Below are positions 8,777 to 17,611 of a stretch of 64,000 nt of DNA, piece after piece. A program made the position numbers and the translations under genes. The number at the start of each line of letters is the position of its first letter. Within the stretch, counting starts at the first letter, position 1. The notes under the pieces were generated by a model. The model ran no database searches. It was not told where the DNA came from and saw only the letters and a program-made list of their open reading frames with translations. This stretch comes from UTCHB3 sp964431385 (GTDB taxonomy: Bacteria; Bacteroidota; Ignavibacteria; Ignavibacteriales; Ignavibacteriaceae): positions 57,195 through 121,194 of the forward strand of contig CAYSJM010000003.1 of the NCBI GenBank assembly GCA_964431385.1, given 5' to 3'.

Positions 8777-10258
8777 ATGGAAACAACAATAATTGGAAAT
8801 TATAGCCTTCTATCACAAAGAGGTAGCTGGTATGATTATGACTATTTCGAAGCCGAACACACTTCATTAGGAATGAAGGTACAGCTCCTGATTTCAAAAT
8901 CAGAGTCTGATATCGTCAACCTTGAAGGCCTCAAAAAGTTGCGTAAACTCGGCTTCGAGTCCATTCTCAAAATTTTTGAACTTTTTTATCATGAGGGTAA
9001 ACTCGTGGTTATTACTGAGTACCCCTCATCCATTTCACTTTTTGACTATTTTTATACCCTCAACCGCCCCTTGGAACCGCTAAAAGCGATCGAACTTGTT
9101 TTGGAGATTCTTGAGGCATTAGAGGAATTGCACAACCTTGGATATACCGTCGGCTACCTTGATGAGAGCATAATATTTTTCATTCAGGGGAAGAAGATCA
9201 AGATTGGAGGAAATTGGCTCGTCCATTTTGAGAATTATAAAGTAAGCGGTGATTTTGAACTGCTACCTGACGACCTTGCACAAGCAAAAGCACGGGATGT
9301 AGCGAGATGTGGTGCCATTCTTTTCAGAATGTTGAATCAGGACACTTTACTTCAGAAAAATCTAAATTTCTCGGCTGTGTTGCAGTCTTCTCCCGCGAGC
9401 ATCCCAAAACACCTGCTGGAAACAATCCATAAAGCTGTAAATTTGAACTCACCAGTTTATCATGACGCGTCAGGTATGATTGCCGATTTAAAATCACTCA
9501 GAACAACTCTTGAGGCAGAACAGATTAAAAAGTTTGAAACCCCTCTGGAAGTTGGAAGAGTTGAGACAGGTTCGCGTGTAAAGGTGACCGCAATTCTGAA
9601 AGGTTCTGATACTATTGCGGAATCGACCGCAGATAATCTGATTAAGGAGAAGAGTGCCAAACCATCGATGTCGATGGTAAATATATTTCTGATTCTTTTG
9701 ATTATTACCCTTACCGCCGGAGGATTACTCTATATCTTTAAGGGCTCAATATTTGGCGGCAAAACTAATATAAACAGTGCCAATATCGATCAGGCTCTCC
9801 AAAAAGCCCCACCAAAATTAGTTATGAGTGACTCACTTAAAATAATTACAAACGAGACTCTTGAAATAATTTTGCAATCGACTGCTGCTGAGCGAGATCA
9901 ACTTCTCACAAAACAAAATCAGCTGGATGCCAACGGGAAAAAATCATTAACTTTTTTCGAAGACCTTTACAGCGGAGTGACAGATCTAAAATCAGCTAAA
10001 TTAGAAACTGCACTGCAAAAGTTAGAAAAAGCTGCAAACAATTCAGACAGATCGTTGCTTCAATTAGATGCATCTTTGGCTCTTGGCTGTTATTCAATCC
10101 TCAAGAATGAAGGCGAAAACGCCTGGTTATATCTTGATTCCTATTCGGAGATGCTCACAGCAAAATACACCACCGCTACTAATTTAAGTGACGATGTGAA
10201 AGATAAAATCGAAATGAAAAAAACTTATCTTGCGAGATTAAGAGCCAACTTTAAATAA
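8777..10258 (+). CDS. membrane-anchored pseudokinase with helical extracytoplasmic domain
   Basis: 493 residues. Residues ~5-250 follow the Hanks-type kinase layout: a hinge-like LVVITEYP, helix-E-like LVLEILEALEELHNLGY, then the catalytic-loop position. The key residues are missing. The VAIK lysine position reads VQLL, HRD reads VGY within TVGYLDESII, and DFG reads GNW within KIGGNWL. One membrane helix follows at ~303-323 (IFLILLIITLTAGGLLYIF), then a ~170-residue helical region with Leu/Ala-rich repeats, possibly TPR-like. It is inferred to be a catalytically dead sensor or scaffold across the inner membrane. It lies 55 bp after the LPS permeases and may share their transcript. Confidence 0.7.
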   Translation: METTIIGNYSLLSQRGSWYDYDYFEAEHTSLGMKVQLLISKSESDIVNLEGLKKLRKLGFESILKIFELFYHEGKLVVITEYPSSISLFDYFYTLNRPLEPLKAIELVLEILEALEELHNLGYTVGYLDESIIFFIQGKKIKIGGNWLVHFENYKVSGDFELLPDDLAQAKARDVARCGAILFRMLNQDTLLQKNLNFSAVLQSSPASIPKHLLETIHKAVNLNSPVYHDASGMIADLKSLRTTLEAEQIKKFETPLEVGRVETGSRVKVTAILKGSDTIAESTADNLIKEKSAKPSMSMVNIFLILLIITLTAGGLLYIFKGSIFGGKTNINSANIDQALQKAPPKLVMSDSLKIITNETLEIILQSTAAERDQLLTKQNQLDANGKKSLTFFEDLYSGVTDLKSAKLETALQKLEKAANNSDRSLLQLDASLALGCYSILKNEGENAWLYLDSYSEMLTAKYTTATNLSDDVKDKIEMKKTYLARLRANFK

Positions 10259-10282
10259 AGGCATATTATAGTTTCGTTTTGA

Positions 10283-10303
10283 ATCTAAATTGTTAGTTTA
10301 GAT
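10283..10303. terminator. weak AT-rich hairpin between convergent genes
   Basis: ATCTAAA (10283-10289) pairs with TTTAGAT (10297-10303) over a 7-nt loop, between the ends of the pseudokinase gene (+) and the outer-membrane protein gene (-). It is short and AT-rich, so only a possible bidirectional terminator. Confidence 0.3.
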
Positions 10304-10305
10304 AT

Positions 10306-10953
10306 TTAAAGATCTGCTCGATAGGCTATTCCCAAACCCTGTGTAAAATTCCTAAGTGTAAGTCCGGAATTTGCCTCAACGGAAGAATTCAACTGGGTAT
10401 AGAACACGGCTCTAAAATCGATCTCACCACCAGGGACAAGAAAGCTGAAACCGGCACCGTAAACCAGCCCGATCGCAATTTCTGACATCCCGATTACATC
10501 TTTTGGACCGATTGATCCTCCCCCGGAATAATGTTCTTTAACTTTACCATTAATCAGCCACGAAAATGATGGCCCCGCAAAGGCGGTAGCTGATATTATT
10601 CCATCTTCAGGAGCAATTCGTGATTTTATCATAAGTGAAAAGTCCAAATAGTTAAAGTCATATTCATATTTATTTGCTTTTGGTGTCAAACCGATCGGTG
10701 CAGGAGATGCAGAAGGAAGTTGCGAAAGATCACCACCTCTTTTTACAAAGCCAACCTGTGGCGTCAGGTAAAAATATTTCGAAAATTGCACATCAGAGAA
10801 GACCGAGATAAATGGCTTCAGCACTTCAGTCTCTTGATGTGTAGTTAAAGATGAAAATCCTGCATTTGAGAGACCGGCCTCAATACCGATATTTCCCTGA
10901 GCAAAACCCAAGGCAGGGACAAACCAAAACAAAAATAAAAATTTATTTTTCAT
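10306..10953 (-). CDS. outer-membrane beta-barrel protein (porin-family-like)
   Basis: 215 residues with a signal peptide (MKNKFLFLFWFVPALGFAQG). The mature part is made of alternating amphipathic strands typical of small PorT/OmpW-like barrels in Bacteroidota: YFYLTPQVGFVKRGGD, NYLDFSLMIKSRI, AIGLVYGAGFSFL. It ends FTQGLGIAYRADL, with a terminal hydrophobic strand. It probably folds as an 8-stranded barrel in the outer membrane. No specific function can be read. It is downstream of the DUF3095 gene on the same strand with a 44-bp gap. Confidence 0.75.
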   Translation of the reverse strand: MKNKFLFLFWFVPALGFAQGNIGIEAGLSNAGFSSLTTHQETEVLKPFISVFSDVQFSKYFYLTPQVGFVKRGGDLSQLPSASPAPIGLTPKANKYEYDFNYLDFSLMIKSRIAPEDGIISATAFAGPSFSWLINGKVKEHYSGGGSIGPKDVIGMSEIAIGLVYGAGFSFLVPGGEIDFRAVFYTQLNSSVEANSGLTLRNFTQGLGIAYRADL

Positions 10954-10997
10954 AGCTTTATCATTTCTTATTTAATATTTTCTCGTGAAATACAATT

Positions 10998-12179
10998 CTA
11001 TAATTCTATACTTCCGGCTTTTAGTTTTTCTTTTAACTGCTTTGCAGCCAGGGCATAACCACCGTCACTCGCATCAATTAAGTGGAAATGTTCGTCCTCA
11101 TATTTATCAACAATACAGGTCAGAAGTGCTGAGTCAGTGATGTGAACACCGTAACAGATCAATCCTTTACGGCTAAATTCGTCGAGAAACAGAAGTAATC
11201 TGTCCTTTTGCTCTTGAGTACTCGCAATAACCATCCGAATCATATCATCCATTTTGATGTAATCAACATTTTTCTTTACATCATCTTTATACCTTCGCCA
11301 ATGACTTTCTTTATCTCCAAGGAATCCGTTGAAAAAAAGTGCCCCGGCAATGTTCAACCAAATCAAACGGATATATAATTTTATTCTTGAGACTCCGTTC
11401 CCACCTCGAATAAGTATCTCATTTTTTAGTTTTTTGTATCCAAAAACGAGTCGGAGATTCTCAGGTTGAATTGGGTTAAAATCGTTCTCGGTACCATAAA
11501 TATTCAAAATCTCACTAATTATAGTGTCGAAAATTTCGTTTTCCCTCTCTCCCCTTATTTTTGCTTTCACAAGTAACGCAAGAGTAAGCCCTTTGTGCGA
11601 AGGAATGCTGTTCCATCTGCATTCAAATCCGGTAAGGTCGGGAATTTCCTCAATCTGATCTCTTATCAGTTGAAAGCGGGTTGAATCATCACCCTGTTTA
11701 AGTTGCCTCTCAACCTCTTCAAAACCGGAGCCCCTGAAAAGAGCTTGTTGATAATATTCTGAAAATTTATATTTGGCAGTTTTAAATTCAAATCCATCTT
11801 TCCGTAATTCTTCTATCGAGCCATAACCCGTTCTTAACTCAAGCCCAAAACTCACATCCGCGAAATATTTCATTTTTTTAAGTGCATCAACCACCACTTC
11901 CTCAAATCTTCGAGGAACCAGCATGATGGCACCGTCACCTCCAAAAATGAAGGGGAACTTCTGCTTTCCGGTTGCGTTTCTCACAGCAGCTATCACAGCC
12001 GCGCCACAGGAATTTACATCTTTATACCTGCCCTCTGAGATTGCTACGGTTGAGTTGCTGATATCGGTTATCAGGACAATCCAATCACCCGGAACATCCC
12101 GATAATTTGACAACTTCGCAGCATCAATAAATCTGGTCATTGTATCCAGTTCCTGGAAAAAATTTTCAATCTGGTTCAT
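10998..12179 (-). CDS. DUF3095-like protein with class III cyclase-like N-terminal domain
   Basis: 393 residues. The N-terminal part (about 30-180) has WIVLITDISNSTVAISEGRY and, 43 residues after the Asp of TDI, FIFGGDGAIML. Asp39 and Asp82 sit where the two metal-binding Asp of class III nucleotide cyclases sit. The GRYKDVN.CGAA block is what I recall of the DUF3095 family. The C-terminal half (about 270-390) is unassigned and contains a run of helices. No membrane segment or signal peptide is evident, so a cytosolic location is inferred. Cyclase activity is not established for the family; the call is structural inference. A cyclic-nucleotide-binding protein lies 14 kb away (26.0 kb). Confidence 0.7.
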   Translation of the reverse strand: MNQIENFFQELDTMTRFIDAAKLSNYRDVPGDWIVLITDISNSTVAISEGRYKDVNSCGAAVIAAVRNATGKQKFPFIFGGDGAIMLVPRRFEEVVVDALKKMKYFADVSFGLELRTGYGSIEELRKDGFEFKTAKYKFSEYYQQALFRGSGFEEVERQLKQGDDSTRFQLIRDQIEEIPDLTGFECRWNSIPSHKGLTLALLVKAKIRGERENEIFDTIISEILNIYGTENDFNPIQPENLRLVFGYKKLKNEILIRGGNGVSRIKLYIRLIWLNIAGALFFNGFLGDKESHWRRYKDDVKKNVDYIKMDDMIRMVIASTQEQKDRLLLFLDEFSRKGLICYGVHITDSALLTCIVDKYEDEHFHLIDASDGGYALAAKQLKEKLKAGSIEL

Positions 12180-12217
12180 TCAGTCGAATTTTCAAAAATT
12201 GCAACCCAATTTATAAT

Positions 12218-12265
12218 AAAAAAAACAGTTGAACGGAAGATCATAAAATCTCTGCCGCTCAACTG
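12218..12265 (-). terminator. intrinsic terminator after the T9SS glycosidase-like gene
   Basis: On the minus strand CAGTTGA..CGG pairs with CCG..TCAACTG (arms 12259-12265 and 12226-12232 plus an inner 3 bp) and is followed directly by eight U residues (12218-12225). It sits about 30 bp past the stop of the 12294-14648 gene and before the DUF3095 gene, so it separates the two transcripts. Confidence 0.85.
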
Positions 12266-12293
12266 CTTAACATTCAATTCAAAAAGATTGAGA

Positions 12294-14648
12294 CTATTTA
12301 ATGAGCATCAACTTTTTCGTGATAATCTTGCTACCTGCTTCAAGTTTATAAATATAAACTCCGGAAGGAAGTTGGGAAGCATCAAATTTCACAAGATAAT
12401 TTCCTGCGGAATAAAATCCATCAGCAAGCACAGCAACTTGCATTCCGGTTGCATCATAAACTTTGAGCGTTATTTGAGTAGCTTCGGGAATTGCAAATTT
12501 AATCGATGTCACAGGATTAAAAGGATTTGGATAATTTTGCGAAAGTTGGAAATCAGAAGGAACACCTTCTTCTTTTTCTACATCAGTGGTTACTTTGGTC
12601 TTAAATCTGAAAGGTTCAGACCATTCACCTTGTCCAAACGAATTTACTCCTTTGACTCTCCAATAATAGATTTTGTTAAGGGAAAGGCCATTAAACGGAA
12701 TCGAGGTGCTTGTATAATTTGTTACATTAATTACAAGTGAACCCGGATCAAAAACATTTGTACTCGAAAGTTGAACGCTATAGGATGTTGCTAACGGATT
12801 ACTACCCCAGACGAGGACGGAATCAAGCCCAACATTTGTTGTTTTATCGAGCGGTGCAATGAGTGCCGGAGCCCCTGGTGTGGCTGTAACAAATGAGAAC
12901 GGATTTGACCAGGCACCAACACCGGCAGCGTTTTGTGCCCTTACTCTCCAATAATACATTTTTTGACCTTTAACATTGGTAAAAGTGTAACTTGTATCAA
13001 CAAGATTATCAACACCCAAAATTACGAGTGAATCGAAAGAAGGATCCTCACCAACCTGTAGCGTATAATTGGAAGCACCAACGAGGTAGTTCCATTTAAC
13101 TGTCACAGTATCACGCTGACTTCCTGTACCATTAGCAGGCGAGGCAAGAACAACGGATGCCAAGGGAGATACTTGAACAATATTGCTCACAGTGCTCTCG
13201 TTGTAGTTTCTGTCCAGGGCTGTAACAGCAAAGTAGAAAGTTGCGGGGTTTGGAGATGGTGCGGGTCTTGCTTCTTTTCCGCCGTAAACATCCACGATGT
13301 TGGCACTGTTGTCAAAATCCTGCGGAGTCGGGTTTGGAGTTGAAAACTTGTAAACCACATATCTCATTGCAGAATCACCATCTGCTGCAGCAAGTGGTTT
13401 ATCCCAAATGAGTGCCGAAGTACCTGTTCCCGGAACTCTTTCGAAATGAAAATTTCTTGGTGGATTTGGGGCTATAACATCTTTCCAGTTCATTATTGGG
13501 AGCAGAGCTTTGGTGCTAAAAAGGTTCTGCTTTAACGAGTCAGCAAATCCTTTAAAATTGGAGATAAAATCCTGTGCCCGGAAGAAGACACTTCCTCTGG
13601 TTTTTGGATTTGCTCTGTTTGCTCTGATCTGATTGTGGATCTCGCTGTTGCCCCAATTTGGGATTCTGTAGGTCGCTTGCCCAGGGTAGAAGTGACGGTT
13701 GTTTGCAAACACGCTGTCAGCCCACCATGGCATTAATTTGGCGTAGTCCTGACTACCGCCAAACGGCCAGTATAGCTGTGGGGTAAGATAATCGACCGCC
13801 TTGTTCTGCAACCAGTTTATTGCATCGCAGTAAATATCTGTATAGGCGTTTAAGCCTGTAATTCCGGGGGGTACGCCATTTTTCCAGATCCCAAAAGGAC
13901 TCATTCCAAATTTAATGTGGTTCTTGTAGAAGTGAACACTATCGTTAATCGCTTTAATCAGAATATTTACATTATCTCTTCTCCAGTCGCCTATATTTGT
14001 GAAACCGCGATTGTAAAGTCTCCATGAGGTGGAATCCTGATTTGTGATCTGATTGTTTGGATAAGGATAAAAATAATCATCCATGTGTATTCCATCCACA
14101 TCATATCTCTTTATCACATCAAGAATTACAGAGAGAACATACTCACGAACCATTGGGAGACCGGGATCGAGGAATTTTGCAGTTCCTGTTTGAAGCCCCC
14201 AATCAGGATGCTCCTTAAGAACATGAGTTGGATGAAGAGTATAGTTTCCCACCGCTCTTTCTGCTCTGTAAGGATTGAACCAGGCATGAATTTCCATTCC
14301 CCTTTTATGAGCTTCTTCAATAGCAAATTGAAGTGGATCATAACTGGGAGCGAGGCCCTGTTGTCCCGTAAGCCAGTAAGACCACGGCTCGATCTGAGAA
14401 GGATACATTGCATCACTCTCACTTCTGATCTGGAAGATTACGGTGTTTATTCCCGTTGCCTTTAAGGCATCAAGAAGAGTAATGAGCTCATTTTTCTGGG
14501 CTGTGGCATTAAGTCCACGAGTCAAGGGCCAATCGAGATTGGTAACCGTTGCAATCCAGGAAGCCCTGAATTCTCTTTTTGGGTTTTGGGCATTCGAAAT
14601 TCCCATCAACAGGATAAGAATCAGGAACAAAATTTTAACATTTTTCAT
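12294..14648 (-). CDS. GHL10/YngK-type glycosyl hydrolase-like protein with T9SS sorting domain
   Basis: 784 residues: signal peptide (1-20), a family-10-like glycoside hydrolase TIM barrel (GHL10, PF02638) at about 24-380, fibronectin-III-like modules at about 390-690, and a type A T9SS sorting domain at ~700-784 (LSQNYPNPFNPVTSIKFAIP ... GVYIYKLEAG). Barrel motifs are REFRASWIATVTNLDWP, GMEIHAWFNPYRA and VDGIHMDDYFYPYP, which supplies acidic catalytic candidates. Relatives are thought to act on peptidoglycan-type or other amino-sugar glycans. It should cross the outer membrane via T9SS and be displayed or released at the surface. An intrinsic terminator follows it. Confidence 0.9.
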   Translation of the reverse strand: MKNVKILFLILILLMGISNAQNPKREFRASWIATVTNLDWPLTRGLNATAQKNELITLLDALKATGINTVIFQIRSESDAMYPSQIEPWSYWLTGQQGLAPSYDPLQFAIEEAHKRGMEIHAWFNPYRAERAVGNYTLHPTHVLKEHPDWGLQTGTAKFLDPGLPMVREYVLSVILDVIKRYDVDGIHMDDYFYPYPNNQITNQDSTSWRLYNRGFTNIGDWRRDNVNILIKAINDSVHFYKNHIKFGMSPFGIWKNGVPPGITGLNAYTDIYCDAINWLQNKAVDYLTPQLYWPFGGSQDYAKLMPWWADSVFANNRHFYPGQATYRIPNWGNSEIHNQIRANRANPKTRGSVFFRAQDFISNFKGFADSLKQNLFSTKALLPIMNWKDVIAPNPPRNFHFERVPGTGTSALIWDKPLAAADGDSAMRYVVYKFSTPNPTPQDFDNSANIVDVYGGKEARPAPSPNPATFYFAVTALDRNYNESTVSNIVQVSPLASVVLASPANGTGSQRDTVTVKWNYLVGASNYTLQVGEDPSFDSLVILGVDNLVDTSYTFTNVKGQKMYYWRVRAQNAAGVGAWSNPFSFVTATPGAPALIAPLDKTTNVGLDSVLVWGSNPLATSYSVQLSSTNVFDPGSLVINVTNYTSTSIPFNGLSLNKIYYWRVKGVNSFGQGEWSEPFRFKTKVTTDVEKEEGVPSDFQLSQNYPNPFNPVTSIKFAIPEATQITLKVYDATGMQVAVLADGFYSAGNYLVKFDASQLPSGVYIYKLEAGSKIITKKLMLIK

Positions 14649-14706
14649 TGTACCTCAACGATATATTTTTCGAAAACAGAATTAAACTTTTAAAATAAAA
14701 AAAACG

Positions 14707-15120
14707 ATGAAACAATTTTTTGTATATACTCTAATATCTCTATTTTTTCTCTCATTTACAACTTTATTTTACGGTTGTAAAGATACTATAAATCAGGCAG
14801 ATGTCGATTCTGTCATCATCCCGGACAAGGGAGTTTCATACCAAGCTCACATTCAACCTGTAATGATCCTTAAATGTGCATTTTCGGGGTGCCACGACGA
14901 TCAATCGAGATCAGGGGGACTTAGCCTCACCAATTATTTTAATACCGTCGCAGATCTTACAATCGTTGTACCGGGAGAACCACAAAACAGTCGGTTGATA
15001 TGGTCCGTCGAGGGAATCTCGGGTGGAATGCCCATGCCCCCTGTTGGTTACCCGCGGATGACAATTAATCAGATAAAAGGATTTAGAACATGGATCGGCG
15101 AAGGTGCAAAAAATAATTAA
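14707..15120 (+). CDS. lipoprotein with CX4CH cytochrome-c-like domain
   Basis: 137 residues. A lipoprotein signal ends at LFYGC (Cys24). Residues 45-137 form a small domain with KCAFSGCHDD (Cys57, Cys62, His63: CX4CH spacing) and a GGMPMPPVGYP loop that could give a Met axial ligand. This resembles the PSCyt1-like modules of Bacteroidota and Planctomycetes, where CX4CH in place of CXXCH is seen. Haem attachment is therefore plausible but unproven. It is divergent from the glycosidase-like gene, and its stop directly abuts the end of the convergent SDR gene (15120/15121). Confidence 0.65.
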   Translation: MKQFFVYTLISLFFLSFTTLFYGCKDTINQADVDSVIIPDKGVSYQAHIQPVMILKCAFSGCHDDQSRSGGLSLTNYFNTVADLTIVVPGEPQNSRLIWSVEGISGGMPMPPVGYPRMTINQIKGFRTWIGEGAKNN

Positions 15121-16113
15121 TTATTTTATCCAGCCTTCTTTTTTAGACCATTCAATAGTTCTTTTTATTCCCTCTTCAAGGCTCACTTCCTGACGGAAGC
15201 CAAAATCTTTCATCGCTTTTGCGGGATTTGTGACCCAGTGAAGTTGTACCAGGTCCCGTGCCTTCTCAAGGTTCAAAGTTGCTGCTTTGCTGCTAAACAT
15301 CGAGAAGAACTGAGCAACGGCTGACACAACATATACCATAGTATGCGGAAAAACAAGTTTAAACGCTTTTTTACCAAATATTTTGTGGCAGACTTCTCCA
15401 ATTTCATCCCAGGTATAAACTTTCTCACTACTCAGAAAATACACTTCACCCGATGATTTTGGACTAAGTGCAGCAAGAAAAAGTCCATTTACAACATCAT
15501 GAACATGGAGTAGTGAAATTGTTTTTCTTTCCAAGCCAACTTTAGTGAAGAGCCCTTTTGCGTAAGTCTGAAAAAATATACCAACTTCGGTATCTCTTTC
15601 ACCATAAATTGCCGGACATCTAAGTACTGTAACGGGGAGTTTGTCCTTATAAGATAAAACAAGTTTTTCCTGCTCAAGCTTGCTCTTGCCGTAAGTAGTC
15701 AGTGGATTCGGAGTATGAGTCTCAGTAATCGGTTTACCATCCGGTGAAGGACCCGCCGCTGTTTGACTTCCTGAAACAACAAATTTTTTAATCGGAGCAC
15801 CAGATTCAAGAGTTGCATCCAAGAGTGTTCTTGTGTTCTCAACATTTGATTCAAAGTAACCCTCTGGTTTCTTCGATTTCACCGTTCCCGCAATATGAAA
15901 TACGAACGAACAACCTTCCAAAACTTTTACAAGTTCAGTTTTATTTCCCAGACCTGCATTCACTAATTCGACATCTTTTCCATTTAACCATTTTAAGTCG
16001 CTCGTCTTTCTGACGATACATTTTACGGTATATCCTTCACTTAAAAGTCTGTCAACGAGGTGGCTTCCGACAAATCCGTTCGCTCCGGTAACAACCGCTA
16101 TTTCTTTACTCAT
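15121..16113 (-). CDS. extended SDR NAD(P)-dependent oxidoreductase, candidate ceramide reductase
   Basis: 330 residues of the NAD-dependent epimerase/dehydratase family. The nucleotide motif is VTGANGFVGSH at residues 8-18; the catalytic Tyr-Lys are in TTYGKSK, with an upstream SGSQTAAG Ser. A hydrophobic stretch near 265-285 (VVSAVAQFFSMFSS) could associate with membrane. The C-terminal block TLNLEKARDL is like SDRs that accompany bacterial serine palmitoyltransferases, such as CerR of Caulobacter, which reduces 3-ketoceramide. The gene is divergent from the SPT-like gene with 192 bp between them. From sequence alone, the SDR class is certain; the ceramide role is inferred from the neighbours. 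Confidence 0.7.
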   Translation of the reverse strand: MSKEIAVVTGANGFVGSHLVDRLLSEGYTVKCIVRKTSDLKWLNGKDVELVNAGLGNKTELVKVLEGCSFVFHIAGTVKSKKPEGYFESNVENTRTLLDATLESGAPIKKFVVSGSQTAAGPSPDGKPITETHTPNPLTTYGKSKLEQEKLVLSYKDKLPVTVLRCPAIYGERDTEVGIFFQTYAKGLFTKVGLERKTISLLHVHDVVNGLFLAALSPKSSGEVYFLSSEKVYTWDEIGEVCHKIFGKKAFKLVFPHTMVYVVSAVAQFFSMFSSKAATLNLEKARDLVQLHWVTNPAKAMKDFGFRQEVSLEEGIKRTIEWSKKEGWIK

Positions 16114-16305
16114 TTTCTCTCATCCGGGTTATTATTGAATTTAGAATCAGTTAATTCACTTATATCCTTGTAAGTGCAATTAAAATAATGATTTATATCA
16201 ATTTTTTTTGTTTTTCATCAAAAATAAAATTACATTCCAATTTTAAATTTAACGAATTTTTAATTATATAAATATTGCATAAACCAAAATCTCCCTGGAG
16301 GAAAT
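16114..16305. promoter_or_regulatory. AT-rich divergent promoter region between SDR and SPT-like genes
   Basis: 192 bp, strongly AT-rich, separating two divergent genes, so it must carry promoters in both directions. The stretch ATTATATAAAT (16263-16273) is a -10-like candidate for the plus-strand gene. A good Shine-Dalgarno, GGAGG at 16297-16301, lies 4 nt before the TTG at 16306 and supports that start. Confidence 0.4.
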
Positions 16306-17496
16306 TTGAGCCTGTTCAAAAAATGTTATGAATTTACAAGAGCGGATGAAGTAAAAGAGATGGGGTTGTATCCTTATTTCAGACCAATTGAAGAAAATGA
16401 AGGTCCTGTTGTACAGATAGAGGGAAGAAAAATTGTAATGGCGGGTTCGAATAATTACCTCGGACTTACTGCCCACCCAAAAGTAAAAGAAGCCGCTATT
16501 AAAGCAGTTGAAAAATATGGAACAGGTTGCTCCGGTTCCCGTTACCTTACAGGAACTCTCGATCTTCACATCGAACTTGAAGCCAGAATGGCTAAATTTT
16601 TTAATGCCGAATCAGTCCTGCTTTATTCAACAGGATTTCAAACTGCTCTCGGTGTAATTCCTGCCCTCGTTCAAAAAGGTGATTTCGTAATCTCCGACAA
16701 AGACAACCATGCGTGCATAGTTACCGGAAATCTGATCGCAAAAGGATCGATGGTTGAGATGGTTCGTTACAAACATAACGATATGAACGATCTCGAAAGA
16801 GTAATATCGAAACTTCCCCATTCAGCCGGAAAATTAATTGTGAGTGATGGTGTCTTCTCAACTGGTGGTGAAATTGTTGATCTGCCCAGACTGAATGAAG
16901 TTGCGAAAAAATATAACGCACAAATACTGATCGATGATGCTCATTCAGTGGGTGTAATTGGTGTGGGTGGAAGAGGAACCGCGTCCGAATTTGGTCTCGA
17001 GAAAGAGATTGATCTTGGAATGGGTACTTTTTCAAAAACCTTTGCCTCCCTTGGTGGATTTGTTTACGGACCTGAAAGAGTGATCAATTTCTTAAAACAC
17101 CAGTCGCCGGCACTGATATTCTCAGCTTCACCAACGCCTGCTTCTGTAGCAGCGGCACTCGCAGCCCTCGATATTCTTGAAGCCGAGCCCGAAAGAGTTA
17201 CCAAACTTATCAGCAACGCAGATTATGCCAGAACAAAACTTAGAGATGCAGGGTTTAAGGTTACCGATGGCAGAACAGCTATCGTTCCTGTTATCGTCGG
17301 TGATGATGCTCTTGCATTCCAAATGTGGCGTAAACTTTACGATGCCGGTGTGTTTGTTAATGTATTTATCTCTCCCGGTGTACCTGCCGGCAGACAGATG
17401 ATGAGAACCTCCTATATGTCTTCACATGAGACTGAGCACCTCGATTTTATCATCGATACATTCAAAAAAGTTGGAAGTGAACTGGGAGTTATCTAA
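16306..17496 (+). CDS. spt: alpha-oxoamine synthase, serine palmitoyltransferase-like
   Basis: 396-residue PLP enzyme of the AONS family. TTG at 16306 is chosen as start because of the GGAGG just upstream and because the next in-frame ATG would remove family-conserved sequence. The N-terminal MGLYPYFRPIE and the GTGCSGSRYLTGTLDLHIEL block match bacterial serine palmitoyltransferases (Bacteroides type) better than Kbl or BioF. PLP residues are visible: Asp/His in LIDDAHSVGVIG and the Schiff-base Lys in GTFSKTFASLGG. It should condense serine with an acyl thioester to 3-ketosphinganine, the first step of sphingolipid synthesis. A strong terminator follows. Specific substrate is inference. Confidence 0.8.
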   Translation: MSLFKKCYEFTRADEVKEMGLYPYFRPIEENEGPVVQIEGRKIVMAGSNNYLGLTAHPKVKEAAIKAVEKYGTGCSGSRYLTGTLDLHIELEARMAKFFNAESVLLYSTGFQTALGVIPALVQKGDFVISDKDNHACIVTGNLIAKGSMVEMVRYKHNDMNDLERVISKLPHSAGKLIVSDGVFSTGGEIVDLPRLNEVAKKYNAQILIDDAHSVGVIGVGGRGTASEFGLEKEIDLGMGTFSKTFASLGGFVYGPERVINFLKHQSPALIFSASPTPASVAAALAALDILEAEPERVTKLISNADYARTKLRDAGFKVTDGRTAIVPVIVGDDALAFQMWRKLYDAGVFVNVFISPGVPAGRQMMRTSYMSSHETEHLDFIIDTFKKVGSELGVI

Positions 17497-17514
17497 CACT
17501 CAATAACACATTTT

Positions 17515-17550
17515 AAAAGCTGCTGTTCTCGATGAATGGCAGCTTTTTTT
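17515..17550 (+). terminator. intrinsic terminator after the SPT-like gene
   Basis: AAAAGCTGC (17515-17523) pairs perfectly with GCAGCTTTT (17539-17547), and the T-run continues to 17550. It lies 19 bp after the stop at 17496, so the downstream acyltransferase gene probably has its own promoter or depends on read-through. Confidence 0.9.
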
Positions 17551-17611
17551 GTTATCAACAATAATCATTATTTTTAAAGTTTATTTACAGATTTAATTAT
17601 AAAGAACGACC

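Noticed and set aside
15121..17496. Threonine degradation pair (SDR threonine dehydrogenase plus Kbl)
   Set aside because: The SDR lacks the start typical of SDR-type threonine dehydrogenase and the AONS protein has SPT-specific blocks (YPYFR, GTGCSGSRYLTGT) rather than Kbl ones.
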